A stretch of 64,000 nucleotides of DNA from Artemia franciscana. Lineage: Eukaryota; Arthropoda; Branchiopoda; Anostraca; Artemiidae. The DNA lies in assembly GCF_032884065.1 (NCBI RefSeq), contig NC_088875.1, positions 47,361,235 to 47,425,234 on the forward strand, read 5' to 3'. Below, piece after piece: positions 9,104-22,098 of this stretch. Both the position numbers and the translations under genes were made by a program. The number at the start of each line of letters is the position of its first letter. Position 1 is the stretch's first letter. The notes under the pieces were generated by a model that ran no database searches, was not told where the DNA came from, and saw only the letters and a program-made list of their open reading frames with translations.

Positions 9104-11932
9104 AAAGGCACTCATTAGATTTTTTTCTCTAAAATACACTAAAACTACACTTTAAAAAAAAATGAAAGCGGGGGCACACTCCTTCCATCTTCCTTATTAG
9201 CTCTGGCTATTGAAATAGATTATAGTCCGCAAAATACGTCGACTTTCCAATAAAAAGGTTGGGGCTGGAGGCAGCTCCATACCTCGGTTTGCTTGAATAT
9301 AAAGTTAAGTTGGATTAAAAATATATTTAATATAAGTTAAAATAGTTCTATTTTCGTCGTTTTAATTTTATCGATGAGTTTGATTTAAAAGGGGGAAACT
9401 AATAGTTTATGTATTAGGATAGGCACCCTCTAATACTAACCGTTTGTAGGTGATAGCCCCTATTAGGTGAACAAGAAACTTGTCATTTTCTCATTGCTCT
9501 TATTCCCTGAAGCCAAATCTAAGAGAAAAAAATTACTCTTTTATACTTCCGTGTTAACAAGTGTGTTTTAATTCCATTAATTTATTTTTGTGGTATTATT
9601 TTGTCCTCAGCCACATAATTCTAATGAACATCATGTTAACACATTCATTTAAATGTCAAATTCTGAGCAGCTAAAAAAAAATACAAAAACCCAATTAGCT
9701 TTTTAGTATAAGCCATAATCCTATAAGATGGAGCGAAAGTTTTTGAGTCGCAATATTTTTTGCAAGAAAATTCTCTATTTCTCTATGTTCAAGCCCTCCT
9801 TTGTAGTAATTAGCTTGTGATGGGATTTGATTCTGCATTGCCGGTGCAGTGAAATAGAGTCGATCTTTATGCGACCTTCGTCCTTGCTGATCACAATCAT
9901 CCTTTTTTGCTCCATGTCCGCTCTGATTGAGAATTTGGCCTCAAATACCTTTCTCATCCTCACTATTTACCCGTTCAATCCTCTTTGGTAATGATTTGTT
10001 GTGTATCTGGGGGACCATATTAGATATAAATGATTTAACAACGAACTGTCAAAATGAAGTTTTTATTCAATGAGTTGACTTTGGATAGTAAAAATTGACA
10101 ATATTGGCATTAGTATTTCTTTTTACCGTTTACTATTTTTATCTGGTGTATTATAGACAATCACTTTGTTTGTTTTTTTTTATCTTATTTTGACTTGTGA
10201 CAGGACGTCTTCGGTTGACAGTAGTCTAAGAAATTTTGTTTCAGAATGTCTTGTTTCCACATTACTTAGTTGCACTTGAGGCTTCAATATTATGTAGTTT
10301 TCACTGTTTTTTCTAGTTTAGGAAATAAAACTCAGAAATCGGGCATGTTTGTTTTTTCTGCTGTGTGAAATGTGTATAATGGGGGCTTTCAGACCCGAGC
10401 CCCCTCACCTCCTGAAGTTTTGGCATTGCTATGATTGCACCCATAGTCGTCTATGTTTTTTTTTGCTCTGGGGAGGGGTACAAAAAGTCTGCTGGGAAAG
10501 GCAGCTGCATCCTCCCTATTTCAGAACTTAGAACCTATTTCAGATATTAGAACCTATTTCAGAACTATTTCAGAACTTATTTCTGAAGATTTCAGAACTT
10601 AGCTATAAATAGATATATAAAAAAAAATCCATTACGACTCTTAACAACAATAAAAATATGGTGTTTGAAGGTGTATTATTCTAGAAGTTTTATTTGAGGT
10701 ACATCGGAGTTTATATTTTATTCGCATAGATAAAATGTATTTTATATACTTCCACGGGCGCTCCAAGGGAGGTACTAGGAGGAAAGCCCCCCCACCCCCT
10801 TCCCTGGGAGAGAAGATGATCTTTTATGATGGTATAAAAAGAAAAAATGAGAAATCTTCCCATTTTGGTAAAAACAGAAGTGTTGTTAAAAATAATACTC
10901 CTGATCGCAACCTCTTCCGAAGAGAAAGTCCTTGTGGCATTCTTGTATACATCTAATTATATATTGTATTTGCTGGCTTTTTATTTTGGAAACTATAGTA
11001 TGTGTTATACAGGATTATTAAGGAATCGTTTCAAGGTTTATTTATTTCCTCAATTAACAGCGGACGTGATTATTAGAGATACTAAAAAAGGTTATAAAAG
11101 TCTATATAAGAAAATTTATAGTTTGAGGTTCCAACTCGATTCTATGAGATTCGTTGTTCGATCAGTTGTTTGAGTATGTGTCGCTAGGATTGGGTAGTTA
11201 TCAACTTTATGGGTGGTTGGTCCATACCAGAACACTCTAACGACGACATTGCATCATTAAAAATTGAATAGCTAATAATCTTATGTTTTTACTCGGTAAA
11301 GATTATGGTAACTTTGAGAAGGATTTGGAGTTGTGTCATTTGGCCTGTTCATTAACTAAATCTAGTGCAGAATTTGGGTTGCGCATTATCTTCTGAGAAC
11401 GTGTTTACATTCGGAGTTTTCTGCTAAACTAGGGCGAAAATCTGGGAAACTCAACCAATACAAACCTTGATGTAATATGGCCTGATTCGGCCTTTTTCGG
11501 GTGCACCTCATTTTGTTAGTGTGCCGTATTTCCGATCCAGTTTTCCTGACAACGCCAAACGTAGACTCGCTCTGAGCAATTTGGCATCACTATTCAACAC
11601 CCATCCAAGTTTGCTAAACTATGCAATAATTCGTAGAATTATGGAAATTATTTTGTTTTAGATTTTATTAATTCCATTCCCATGAAGTCTCGTCAAAAAT
11701 GAACATAATTTTTTCTAAAAAGAAATAGAAGAAGAGTTTCTAAATGTTGCCGTGTTGGTGGTTGAACTAACTTATTCCGAAAAGCCAGTATTAAAAATGG
11801 ATAACCGCCAAATTTAAATAGAAGTTTTTCTCAGATCTCCTTTACTCAAACCTTCTTGTTTTCGTCTATGATATTAACACCCTATTATTATACGTCCACG
11901 GTAGGAAACAGTTGAGAATCATGGGTATAGCA
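9104..11932. other. Gene-poor intergenic stretch
   Basis: No recognisable gene or repeat is seen. The short ORFs here (for example about 9775-9963 on - and 10847-11173 on +) have AT-driven composition, no domain signature and no convincing splice context. A small run of ATTTCAGAACT/TTAGAACC-type direct repeats occurs at 10518-10600. Confidence 0.4.
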
Positions 11933-13090
11933 CAGGGCTTCTTAAACTTTTGTAATTCCCGACCCCATTTATTATTGCGAGTTTCTTAACGATCCCAACA
12001 AATATAAAAGAAAAATAATTAATATTTTTTGATGATGTATTTATTAGATAACAATATACATATGCATATGAAAATATATAAATTTAGAATTCGTTTTGTA
12101 ACATATAAAAATCTAAAATTGAAATTTGCACAAAATGTTATAGAAACGTTTTAATATAGTTTTAAAAACAAAAGTGAAACTATACAGTAAACTATACAGT
12201 GGAAGAAACTAAAGTAAAGGGAAACAAGTAGTTGCGTGGTAAATACTAAATTAAAGTTTACGTTAAAAATTTAATGAGATGGATGTGTCTGTTTTTATTG
12301 CATAACAAATCAAATCTTGGTGTAATGTTTGAAACTGCTGGACGTAAGACCTCTTCGACATTTTTTATTGCTCGATATTGGGATTTAATGTGTGTTAAAG
12401 CTGAGAAAGTAACTTCACATAAATATGTGGTGTTGAAAGGCAGAAGTACATTTAACGGCAGAAATACATTTATCGGCGATTGTGGGAAATTCAGTTCTAG
12501 TTCCGATCCAGAGTTCAGTCAAGGGCTTTTTTGGAATTGTAGTTTTAAGTTTGAGTCACACGAAAGCTCTGCAAATTCTTCTTGAGCTTTAAGTGGCAGA
12601 TGATCAATCTCACTTAAGCCAATCAAAACGGCTTTTAAGTCCAAACTATTTTGTGTAAATCAATGTTTAATATAAAATATGTCCGGAACTGTATTTCTAG
12701 CGCTTTTAAGTGATCTACAATAGTTTTTGCAATAAAAGTTTTACAATGAATTTTTTTCAATTGCAGAATTGTTGACACTGGAAAACATTTCGAGCGAATT
12801 TTTTTCGACCCTACTTTTCCAAATGCTGATCTTTTTAATAAAACTTTCAGTTTTATCGTTTGAAGTAAATATATCGCAATTTTTACCTTGAAGAGACAAG
12901 TTAAGATCGTTTAACTTCACAAAAATATCTGACAAATAACACAGCTTGGATAGCCACGAGTCATTTTGAAAAAAAGCAGCAAATTCCTATTTTTTCTTTT
13001 TGCTACAAGAGCCTCTCGGTGAATAAGGCAATGAGTAAAAGTTATATGATCATAATGAACAACTTGAAAAAATGATTTAAAAACCAATTT
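11933..13090 (-). pseudogene. hAT transposon remnant, ZBED-like transposase
   Basis: The end at 11933 reads CAGGGCTTCTTAAACTTTTG, typical of hAT terminal inverted repeats. On the - strand, from about 12990 down to 12740, a fragment contains LSDIFVKLNDLNLSLQGKN, then FTSNDKTESFIKKISIWKSR and LEMF, as in ZBED5/Buster-type hAT transposases. Further on (about 12460-12290), LLPFNTTYLCEVTFSALT, IKSQYR, NVEEVLRPAVSNITPR and LCNKNR match the C-terminal dimerisation domain. Several stops separate the blocks, the N-terminal half is missing and the opposite terminal repeat is not visible. It is a dead, truncated copy. Confidence 0.75.
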
Positions 13091-14276
13091 TTTTGCCCGT
13101 CATCGCTCTTGCAACATTTGTTTTCGGTTTTCGGTTTCGGTTTTTGGTTTCTGATTATTTCGGTTTTAAGGGATTGGCAAAAATAAATCTACAGTTTTTA
13201 TATATTTCTAATATTTCGAGCATGTGCATCATATGGCGGACAGTGGGTAGCCCCTTGGTTTTGTGTGACAGGTATGTCTAAGGGACCTGTTATGCCGCTA
13301 GTCCTATATATGGGTTTGATTTGTTTGTCAGTCCTCTTGAAGGAATTGTTTTTTGGGTTTTCAAATTGAAAATGTTCGAGTCAAGCAAAGTTGTTCGATT
13401 GTATGGAGAAATTCATATTTTTATGGACTTTTAGACCCCCCCCCTTTTTTCACATATGAAATGAATAAATTGTAAAAAATATAAAATACCAAAAATTTTA
13501 AGGATTAAGTTAAAAAATCATCACAGAGATATGACATTAAGAAGTTTTGAATTTCTCAAATCAAGCCGAAAATTAACTCTCTTATGGGAAACCCGATTTT
13601 TGAACATATGCATTTGCAAAAAAAAATAAGTTGTTAGGTTTGTGGACGATTGATATCTGTTGGAAAAAAACTCAACTCTTATGAGTTACCCCTCAACCCC
13701 CCCCCCCGTCTTTTCAATACATATATCTAAAAAAATTGAAAGTCAAGTAAAATTTGCAAGAATTTTTACATTTTTCACAGAAAAGAGAGTATCATGAGTT
13801 TCCATTCCCATTAAGAACATGATAATCCATACTGAGAAACCGAATCAGGTATGTATGGGGAACTTGTTTTTGGGGGTTCATTGGAGTAAAGGGGTGCCAT
13901 AGCAAAAGATGGTTGAATTGTATGCTGGCTAAGTAAATTATAGATAAAATAGTTAAGAATCTTGGGTTTTTTGTGGGTGACAGAAATGGGGACTGCTTTC
14001 CTCCCTCCCTATTTTGCATAGGCAAAGCTTAAATTTTTGATGAGAAAGGCTAAGAACATTTACTCTTTCTTCTTTTTTGTGTGTGACTGTCAGCGGAAAA
14101 AAGTGTCTTGTCATTTTTTTTTATTTGTGAGATATATTTTGTTTTGTACCTGATTGCTAATCAATAAATAGAGTTTTAATTTTTCTTTTCATTTTTATAG
14201 AAGCGAAAGTTAGTTAAATAAGGTGGTTTGAAATGCTGGCATTGTGGCAAAGAATTTGAGGAATCTAAATAAGTAA
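13091..14276. other. Unassigned AT-rich spacer
   Basis: No gene or named element is recognised. The sequence has several short C runs, such as the one at 13694-13706, and a small array of GGTTTTCGGTTTCGGTTTT-like direct repeats at 13122-13165. Confidence 0.4.
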
Positions 14277-14277
14277 G

Positions 14278-14598
14278 TTTTATTGCGCTAAAAACCCCAG
14301 GGCCATGGCAATATAAAACAAAAAGGAAAAATCTCTTTTAAACAATTGTCATTACATTAACGTGACATCAACATTACATAAAGAGAAACATGAATCACAA
14401 AAATCTACTTCTAAGCTCCATTGCCAACCTCAGAAATCGTCTTAAATGTTTAATACTTGCAAAACATTCATTCCTCATTACATTCACCAGCCATCTCTCA
14501 CCAAACTCACATTTTCCATACACTTCATCTCTCAACTCGCTCAATTCTACATCCTCATGTGTTACATGACCCACTCTCTCGTCCATACTTCCACACAT
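14278..14598 (-). CDS. C-terminal ORF fragment with poly(A) signal, unknown
   Basis: On the - strand a 67-codon reading frame (14598-14395, starting MCGSMDERVGHV) is followed by about 110 bp of untranslated-looking sequence. That ends in AATAAA at about 14283-14278. The residues ELRDEVYGKCEFGERWLVN and FASIKHLRRF look protein-like rather than random, but I do not recognise a family. A retroelement 3' end or a gene's terminal exon are both possible. The A-repeat starting at 14667 lies directly upstream of it. Confidence 0.3.
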
Positions 14599-14666
14599 CG
14601 GCTAAAAGTAAACAAAAAATATACACCCGTAATCTGTACAAAAATTGCACCTTTGAATTTTTAAAT

Positions 14667-16030
14667 AGTTCGTGGTAACCAACTGCAAGTAAGGAGCTCG
14701 TAAGGAACTGTAAGTAAGGAGGTGTAAGGAGCCAGCTCAATAGTAACCGAGACTCTAAAAACATAAGTTTGATACCAGCGAATATATCAAAAGAATCGGC
14801 TTATGTTGCTTATTTCAAATTATATTAGTTTCATCAAGTTTAGACCCATCAAAGGCTACGAGCCTGAGAAAATGTGTCTGATTTTTGAAAAAAGGGGGAA
14901 CCCCCTAAAAGTCATAGAATCTTAAGCAAAATGACACCATCAGATTCGGCGTATCAGAAAACTCTACTGTAGAGGTTTCAAGCTCTTATATAAAAAAAAA
15001 CATGGATTTTTGTGTTTTGCTAGAAGAAGGATCACGGGTGCGTGTATATTTGTTTGTTTCGTTGATTTCTTTTTCCAGGGGTGGTTGTATCGACCCAGTG
15101 GTCCTAGGACATCTGGAGAGGCCTCATTAGAACGGAAATTAAGAGTTCTAGTGCCCTTTGTGTGTTACCAAAAATATTGGTGGGCAACTAGGCCCCCTCC
15201 CACGCCCCCTTTTTTCTCAAAATCGTCCAATAAAAGTTTTGAGATAACTATTTTGTTCAGCATAGTTGAAAGGTCCAATAATTATGCCTTTGGAATATCA
15301 TGCCCCCACAGCCCCTGAGGAAAGGTCTTTAAGTTATAGAATTTGCCCGTTCTTTACGTATAGTATTTGTTATTGGGAATTATGTATACATTTTTCGGTG
15401 GGGGGGTTGCGGATTTTCCTCTAGGGGGATTTTCCACGGGGATGATTTTCCGCGGGGAGGGAAGTTTCCAAGGGGTGAATTTCTCAGGGGAAATTTTACA
15501 CTGGGGGAATTTGCCAGAATTCCTATACAAAATTCTTCTTATGTCTTGCTTTCTCTTTGCTGACTCAATTTTATGCGTGGAGATGTTAAGGGTAAATTGC
15601 CATCAGGTTTGAATTGCTTAGTGAATGTATCCGTGGGGAGGAGTAATTTTTCCTTGGGGGTGAGCCAAATTTCCTGCGTTATTTAGCAAAACGATCAGAA
15701 ATTAAATATAAAAAAGAAATATTTTCAACTAAAAGTAAGGATCAGCATTGAAACTTAAAACGAACAGAGATTGTTACATATATGAGGGGAGTTGCTGCTC
15801 CTTAACACCGCGCTCTTTACGCTCAAGTTAGAATTTTGTCTCAATTTCTTAAGAACGACTCCAGAAGCACAATGTTTGTTTAATTAGAACAATAAGAAGC
15901 TTTTTTAAAAGTACTAAAAAATTTAGCGTAAAGAGGGAGGTTTTGATGAGGAGCAACCTCCCCCCCCCCGTCATATGCGTAATAATTTCTGTTCTTTTTA
16001 AGTTTTAATGTTCCTCCTTATTTTCAGTTG
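14667..16030 (-). mobile_element. A-repeat, long copy
   Basis: In the reverse direction this follows the consensus seen at 39211-40953. It begins with AGTTCGTGGTAAC and the CAATAGTAACCGA block, then the CCCCTAAAAGTCATAGAATC block, GATCACGGGTGCGTG, and AACTAGGCCCCCTCCCACG. The region at 15395-15510 is rich in GGGGATTTTCC-type blocks. A hairpin module with TTTACGCT...AGCGTAAAG lies at 15780-15990. No protein is encoded; apparent ORFs are chance. The copy is diverged and has local G- and C-run expansions. Confidence 0.65.
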
Positions 16031-16194
16031 AAAAAGCTTTTTTTTGTTTAATCTTATTCAGAAATGAACCAATAACAATAATTACGATTCTAGTTCTCTC
16101 TTTTTATATATAAAATGGAAATCAGGGTTATACAAGGTAACTTGAAAGCTTTGGTAATTGTAATACAAGCGAAGGAGTAAAGCGACGAAAATGA

Positions 16195-16690
16195 AAAATC
16201 CCTATTTGTCTCTTTGACTTAGTGCTCCTGCAAGGACAGCGCAGAAAACGATGAGATTAGGCACCTCCAGGCTGACCTGTCGCTTGCCAGACTCATGGCA
16301 TCTTTCACTGGGATGTGGGCTTAGGCAAGGAGTGCATTGGCTTTGTCTTTCCACTAGTGGGGGGTCCTCTGGTATGTTTCCCTCCGTGCAGGGTGGGCTT
16401 GGGGTCAAACACAACCTTTGCTGGGTCTTCTTGTGGCATACTAAGGAGGTGGCTGCACCAGCGAACAGTGCGCCGGGCAAGCTGCGCTGATAAAGGAGTT
16501 TGCAAAGTACGTGACAGGATGGTCTGATTGGTAGCAAAGTCAGTCCAGTGAAGACCCTCAATTCTTCGACGGTATTTGGTTGTAAAGACATCGACGGTGT
16601 AGATGATTGATTTCGCGGATGGCCATATTTCTGCTCCATACAGCACCACGGCGCTGACTGAGGCGACTTAATTACGCGCTTTAGTACGAC
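16195..16690 (-). pseudogene. LINE ORF2 C-terminal fragment (second LINE type)
   Basis: On the - strand, 16649-16305 encodes residues such as VLYGAEIWPSAKSI, YRRRIEGLHW, ILSRTLQTPLSAQLARRT and VRWCSHLLSMPQ. This is the region downstream of the RT palm in many non-LTR retrotransposons (VLLYGCE...RWFGHVLRM). A frameshift moves the reading frame for the rest, ending near 16205. It differs from the 38 kb LINE family. It is 5' truncated and has no visible tail. Confidence 0.6.
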
Positions 16691-17329
16691 GATTTGTACT
16701 TGGTTTTCTTCAAATGCTATTCAACCTCCTAACAACTGATGATGCTTTGGCTATTTGAGATGTAAGCTTTTCTGTGATCGAACCATCCCTCGACAGTGTG
16801 GATTTCAGGTCTTTTTTGTCTCCCTAAGTGAAAATATTTTTTACCATTATATGTACAAACAAAGAAAAAAATATGGTTCTTTAACTTTTGTTTCAATCAT
16901 TCTTAGTCCTTTTAGCAAAAAATGGATTTTCAGACTAACCGCACCTGCGTACCTGTGGTTGGCTTTCGGACTTTTTTGGTGATAATAAGACTTCTTTCTT
17001 ATCTGTAATCTTTTTTCTTCTAATCATTGAGCTGGAGAGTTTGACGACAATGTCGTCTAAGTTCTCTTCAAGGGGCTTTATTATTGTATAAGGAATATAA
17101 TTTATAAGGAATATAGATTTTATAACTAAAATTTAAAAGGGTTACTACCTTCCAAGGAGTTCTGACCTTAATAGACACCAGGATTAGAATTTTGGAGGAA
17201 CCCACCAAGAGCAGTAGGATATGAAACCAAAAAATTTAGATAAAATTTGACAATGAAGAAGATGAATGGATTAATTTTAGAAAAATAGTTTGCAGAGTAG
17301 CAGAAGATGTCTTATGGGGAAAGTTGGAC

Positions 17330-17445
17330 GAACAGAAATTATCCCATGTATAAAAGGGGGGTTGCCCCTTCCTCATCCCTTGCTCTTTGCACTAAAGTTA
17401 TACTTTATGTCCATATTCTTTAAGAATGACTCGGGAAGCATAATA
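17330..17445 (+). repeat. A-repeat fragment
   Basis: GACGAACAGAAATTATCCC, CTTTGCACTAAAGTT and TTCTTTAAGAATGACTC correspond to the first hairpin arm and loop region of A-repeats. The opposite arm is absent. 16700-17329 holds nothing I can assign. Confidence 0.5.
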
Positions 17446-17959
17446 TTAAAATGATCAGTGCCATGGACGCAGGGAAGTCGGGAGGTTGAACCCCTCTCCC
17501 CCACAAAAGTTTGGTCCGATTCGTAAAAACGTAGCAAAAATGCATATCAATAAACTTTGGTATGATTTCTAAGTTTTTTCAGCCCCTCCCCCCGAAAAAA
17601 TCCTTGCTACGGTCCTGCATGGACGCAAAAAATGTACGTGAGGTCAGTATTTAGTTTGATGCGGAGTCAGTGGTTAAGAAGGGCTGTGTCCTAATCCAAT
17701 TTATATTAAATTGTCCTACAGAACGTGACAAAGGCAATGGGAGAAGATGACAGTTATAGTCAGAATATATTAATATATTTTATCAACAAGCTAAAAACCC
17801 AGACTGGAATTTGATTTCATCGATTTACGTTTAGCTTGGTGTCTGCTAGAGCCGCCCAAACGCGCAATGGCATAGGGGGCTAAAATTTCTTTACCTGTAG
17901 GCGTCTGAGTGTAATATTTTGTATTACAAGGAGAAACGTTTAATTGTCACAATGTATTG

Positions 17960-18465
17960 AACGCATTTAATATGCATATAGCGTTTAAAAATACTACATG
18001 GTGGCTAAAGGTTTAATTCTAATTTAAAAATAAAATTGAAAAAGAAAAATTCGTTTTATGATAAGTAAAATTTGAATAGTGTAATATGTATTTCATTTCA
18101 ATTCTGTAATAACTGGAAAAGAGAATATTTGTAATAGAGTTCGCTTTTAGTGAAGCGCCAATGACGCAGTAGGCTTTAGATTTTTAAAGTTACACAGTGG
18201 CTAAATTTTGTTTGTATTTGAAACTAAATTCGTCGTGAACGTGAATGGTCTTGGGAATAAATAAGGTTAAACTAAACATACGATGTATAATGATGTCAAC
18301 TGCAGAAAAGCCAATCAGTTCAAATTCTTATTTTACCGTAATTTCCTTTTTTTATTTTCAATGTTGTAATAAGTACGTAAGAAAATGTTTGCAATTAAGC
18401 GCCATTTTCTGTAAAGCGTCAATGACGCACTAGGTTTTAGACTTTTACAGGGCAGCACCCATACT
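17960..18465. repeat. Degenerate ~260 bp direct repeat
   Basis: Two to three related units share AAGCGCCAATGACGCAGTAG (about 18150) and AAGCGTCAATGACGCACTAG (about 18413), with GGCTAAA-type and GTAATAAnT-type blocks at similar spacing. A partial earlier unit begins near 17970. No function is visible. 18466-19025 holds only AT-rich sequence with an AC-rich run. Confidence 0.45.
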
Positions 18466-19025
18466 CTTTTTTTGGATTGATTTTTGTTCGTTTAATTCTT
18501 GATTTGCCTATTTAATTAAAGCTTTATTCGTTTTAAGGTTTATTTAATCATTTATGTAATACATGTTGTATGTTTGTTTGCTATGATTGTTTATTTAGTT
18601 TCTGTCCGTTTTGGGTTTCATTTCTGCTATAGTAGTAAAATATTCTTTTTCGTTTTAAGCTTGATTTGCATATTCAATTTTAGCTGAACTCGCTTTAAGA
18701 TTTTATTCATTCATTTATATCAGTACCACAAACGAACATAAATGAAAGCAATACGAAACCGGAAGAATGGAACAACAAGAACAGTGCAAGAAGAGATAAG
18801 AATACCAGAAACAATATTTTTTTAAAAAGAAAACTAAAAACAAATGACCCCCCCTCCCCCTTCAGCACAAAAAAATAAACCAATTGTATTTAAGCTACTA
18901 CAACCCCATCCAGGTAATAAAAGTCCAGCCTAATGTAGGGTAGATTTTAATTTCTTTTCGTTTTGTTGACGAGCAGTTCTGATTTTCCCCTTCTCTTCTT
19001 CACTTGATTAGTTGAAATTCCTTTT

Positions 19026-21803
19026 TTATGGCACTTGGTATTAACCAAGTGACATATAGCAATCGCCAATTCTGTCGGTCTGTCTGCCTGTCGGTCTGTC
19101 GGTCCCGGTTTTGCTACTTTAGGCACTTCCAGGTAAGCTAGGACGATGAAATTTGGCAAGCGTATCAGGGACCGGGCCAGATTAAATTAGAAATAGTCGT
19201 TTTCCCGATTTGACCATCTGGGGGGGAGTGGGGGCCGGTTAATTCGCAAAAAAATAGAAAAAATGAAGTATTTTTAACTTATGAGTGGGTGATTGGATCT
19301 TAATGAAATTTGATGTTTGGAATTATATTGTGTATCAGAGCTCTTATTTTAAATCCCGACCGGATCTGATGACATTGGGGGGAGTTGGAGGGGGGAAACC
19401 TAAAGTCCCGGTTTTGCTACTTTAGGCACTTTCAGGTAAGCTAGGACGATGAAATTTGGCAAGCGTATCAGGGACCGGACCAGATTAAATTAGAAATAGT
19501 CGTTTTCCCGACTTGACCATCTGGGGGGGAGTGGGGGGCCGGTTAATTTGGTAAAGATAGAAAAAATGAAGTATTTTTAACTTATGAGCGGGTGATTGGA
19601 TCTTAATGAAATTTGATGTTTGGAATGATATTGTGTCTCAGAGCTCTTATTTTAAATCCCGACCGCGTCTGATGACATTGGGGGGGAGTTGGAGGGGGGA
19701 AACCTAAAATCTTGGAAAACACTTAGAGTGGAGGGATCGGGATGAAACTTGATGGGAAAAATAAGCGCCAGTCCCAGATACATGATTGGCATAATCGGAA
19801 CTGATTCACTCTCTTTGGGGTAGTTGGGGGGGGGGAGTAATTCTTAAAAATTAGAAAAAATGAGGTATTTTCAACTTACGAACGGGTGATCGGATCTCAA
19901 TGAAATTTGATGTTTAGAAGGATATCGTGTCTTACAGCTTATTTTAAATCCCGACCGGATCTGGTGACGGAGGCAGGGAGTTGGGAGGGGGAAACCTAAA
20001 ACTTGGAAAACACTTAGAGTGGAGGGATCGGGATGAAACATGGTGGGAAAAATAAACACAAGTCCTAGATAGATGATTGACATAAACGGAACGGATCCGC
20101 TATCTTTGGGGTAGTTGGGGGGGTATTTCTGAAAAATTAAAAAAAATGAGGTATTTTTAACTTACGAACGGGTGATCGGATCTCAATGAAATTTGATATT
20201 TAGAAGGATATCGTGGCTCAGAGCTCTTATTTTAAACCCGACCAGATCTGGTGACATTGGGGGGGGCGGAGTTTGGAGGGGGAAACCTAAAACTTGGAAA
20301 ACACTTAGAGTGGAGGGATCGGGATGAAACTTGATGGGAAAAAACACGAGTCCTAGATACATGATTGACATAACCAGAACGAATCTGCTCTCTTTGGGGT
20401 AGTTGGGGGGGGGCTAATTCTGAAAAATTAGAAAAAATGAGGTATTTTTAACTTACGAACGGGTGATTGGATCTCTATGAAATTTGATATTTAGAAGGAT
20501 ATCGTGTCTCAAAGCTCTTATTTTAAATTCTGGATCTGGTGATCTGGTGACATTGGGGGAAGTTTGGGGTGGGGAAGCCTGAAATGATGGAAAATGCTTA
20601 GATTGGAGGGATTGGGATGAAACTTGGTTGGAAAAATAAGCAGAAGTCTTGCATACGTGATTTACATAATTGGAACGGATCCGCTCAATTGGGGGGGGGG
20701 GGGGTAATTCTGAAAAATAGGAAAAAATGACGTAGTTTTAACTGACGAAGGAGTGATCAGATCTTCATGAAACTTCGTATTTAGAAGGACCTCGTAACTC
20801 AGATATCTTATTTTAAATCTCAACCGGATCAAGCGTAATTGGGGGGGGGGACCTGAAATCTTAGAAAATACTTAAAGCGGTGAGATTAGGATAAAACTGG
20901 ATGGGAAGAATAAAAACCTGTCTAAGATGCGTGACTGACATAACTGGACCGGATCTGCTCTCTTTGGTGGAATTGGGGGGGGGGTAATTTTTAAAATTGA
21001 GGTATTTGTAACTTACGAAAGGATGACCAGATCTTAATGAAATTTGATATTTAGAAGGATCTTGTGCTTTTAAGTTCTAATTTTAAATTCCGACCAGATC
21101 CTGTGACATTCGAAGGAGTTGGAGGGGGAAACCGGAATTCTTGGAAAACATGAAAATTGGGGTATTTTATCTTACGAATAGATGATCGGATCGTAATGAA
21201 ATTTGATTTTTAGAAGGAATTCATGTCTCAGAGCTCTTATTTCAAATCCCGACCAGATCTTTTGACATTGGGGGGAGTTGGAGGGGGAAATCTTGGAAAA
21301 ACACTCGGAGTGGAGGAATCGGGATGAAGCTTGGTGGATAGAATAAACAAATGTCCTTGATACATGATTGACAGAATCGTACTGGATTCGCTCTCTTTGG
21401 GGAAGTTGGGGGAGGGGTTCGGTGATTTGGCGAGTTCGGTACTTCTGGACGTGCTAGGGCGATGAAAATTGGTGGGCGTGTCAGGGAGCTGCACAATTTG
21501 ACTTGATAAAGTCGTTTTCCCTGATTCGACCATCTGGGGGGCAAAAGGGAGAGGAAAATTAGAAAAAATTAGGTATTTATAACTTACGAGTGGGTGATCG
21601 GATCTTAATGAATTTTGATATTTAGAAGGACCTTGTAACTCAGAGCTCTTATTTTAAATCTTGACCGGAATTAAGCCTCTTATTTTCCTTTTTAAATCAA
21701 TCTATTGATTCATAGAATTTTGTTAGAGCTCATACCATATGATCTCTTGGCTCTTAGCTCTTCTCGCCTCGTCACAAGTGCCATATGAGCTCTTAGCTCT
21801 TGT
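19026..21803 (+). mobile_element. HINE-like element with ~290 bp core repeat array
   Basis: The head at 19026 (ATGGCACTTGGTATTAACC) forms a hairpin and is followed by a short GTCGGTCTGTCTGCC-type tract. The head segment is partly repeated at about 19407-19550. Core units follow with a period of about 286-303 bp, for example AATGAAATTTGAT near 19308, 19611, 19904, 20190 and 20480, then more diverged units to 21660. Each carries GAGCTCTTATTTTAAATC, a GGTGACATTGGGGG tract, CTTGGAAAACACTTAG and GGGATGAAACTTG. The tail at 21728-21803 holds CACAAGTGCCATATGAGCTC. No transposase is encoded. Variable G-run lengths separate the units. Confidence 0.7.
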
Positions 21804-22098
21804 TCTTAATGTTAGACGTATCTGTTTTCTGGTTTTTATCGGGATTGAGCATGCCTCGTTTGACGCATCTAAAGATATTAGCGGTCTGTTTATATCTTTC
21901 CTTGTCCTTTTTCGATGGTCAAGGTTTACCCTCCCCCCGGAAAATACACCCCGTGGAAAATTACCCCTAAGGAAAATACCCCCTTCCCCGGAAAATATAA
22001 TCCCTACGCAGCTAGTTGGTCTCCAATCCCTTTGGACTTAAAATAAAAGGACTAGAACTCTTAATTTCTTAGTTAATGAGCACATTCCGAAGTCTTTT

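Noticed and set aside
16251..16527. + strand ORFs opposite the LINE fragment
   Set aside because: Shadows of the - strand coding sequence.
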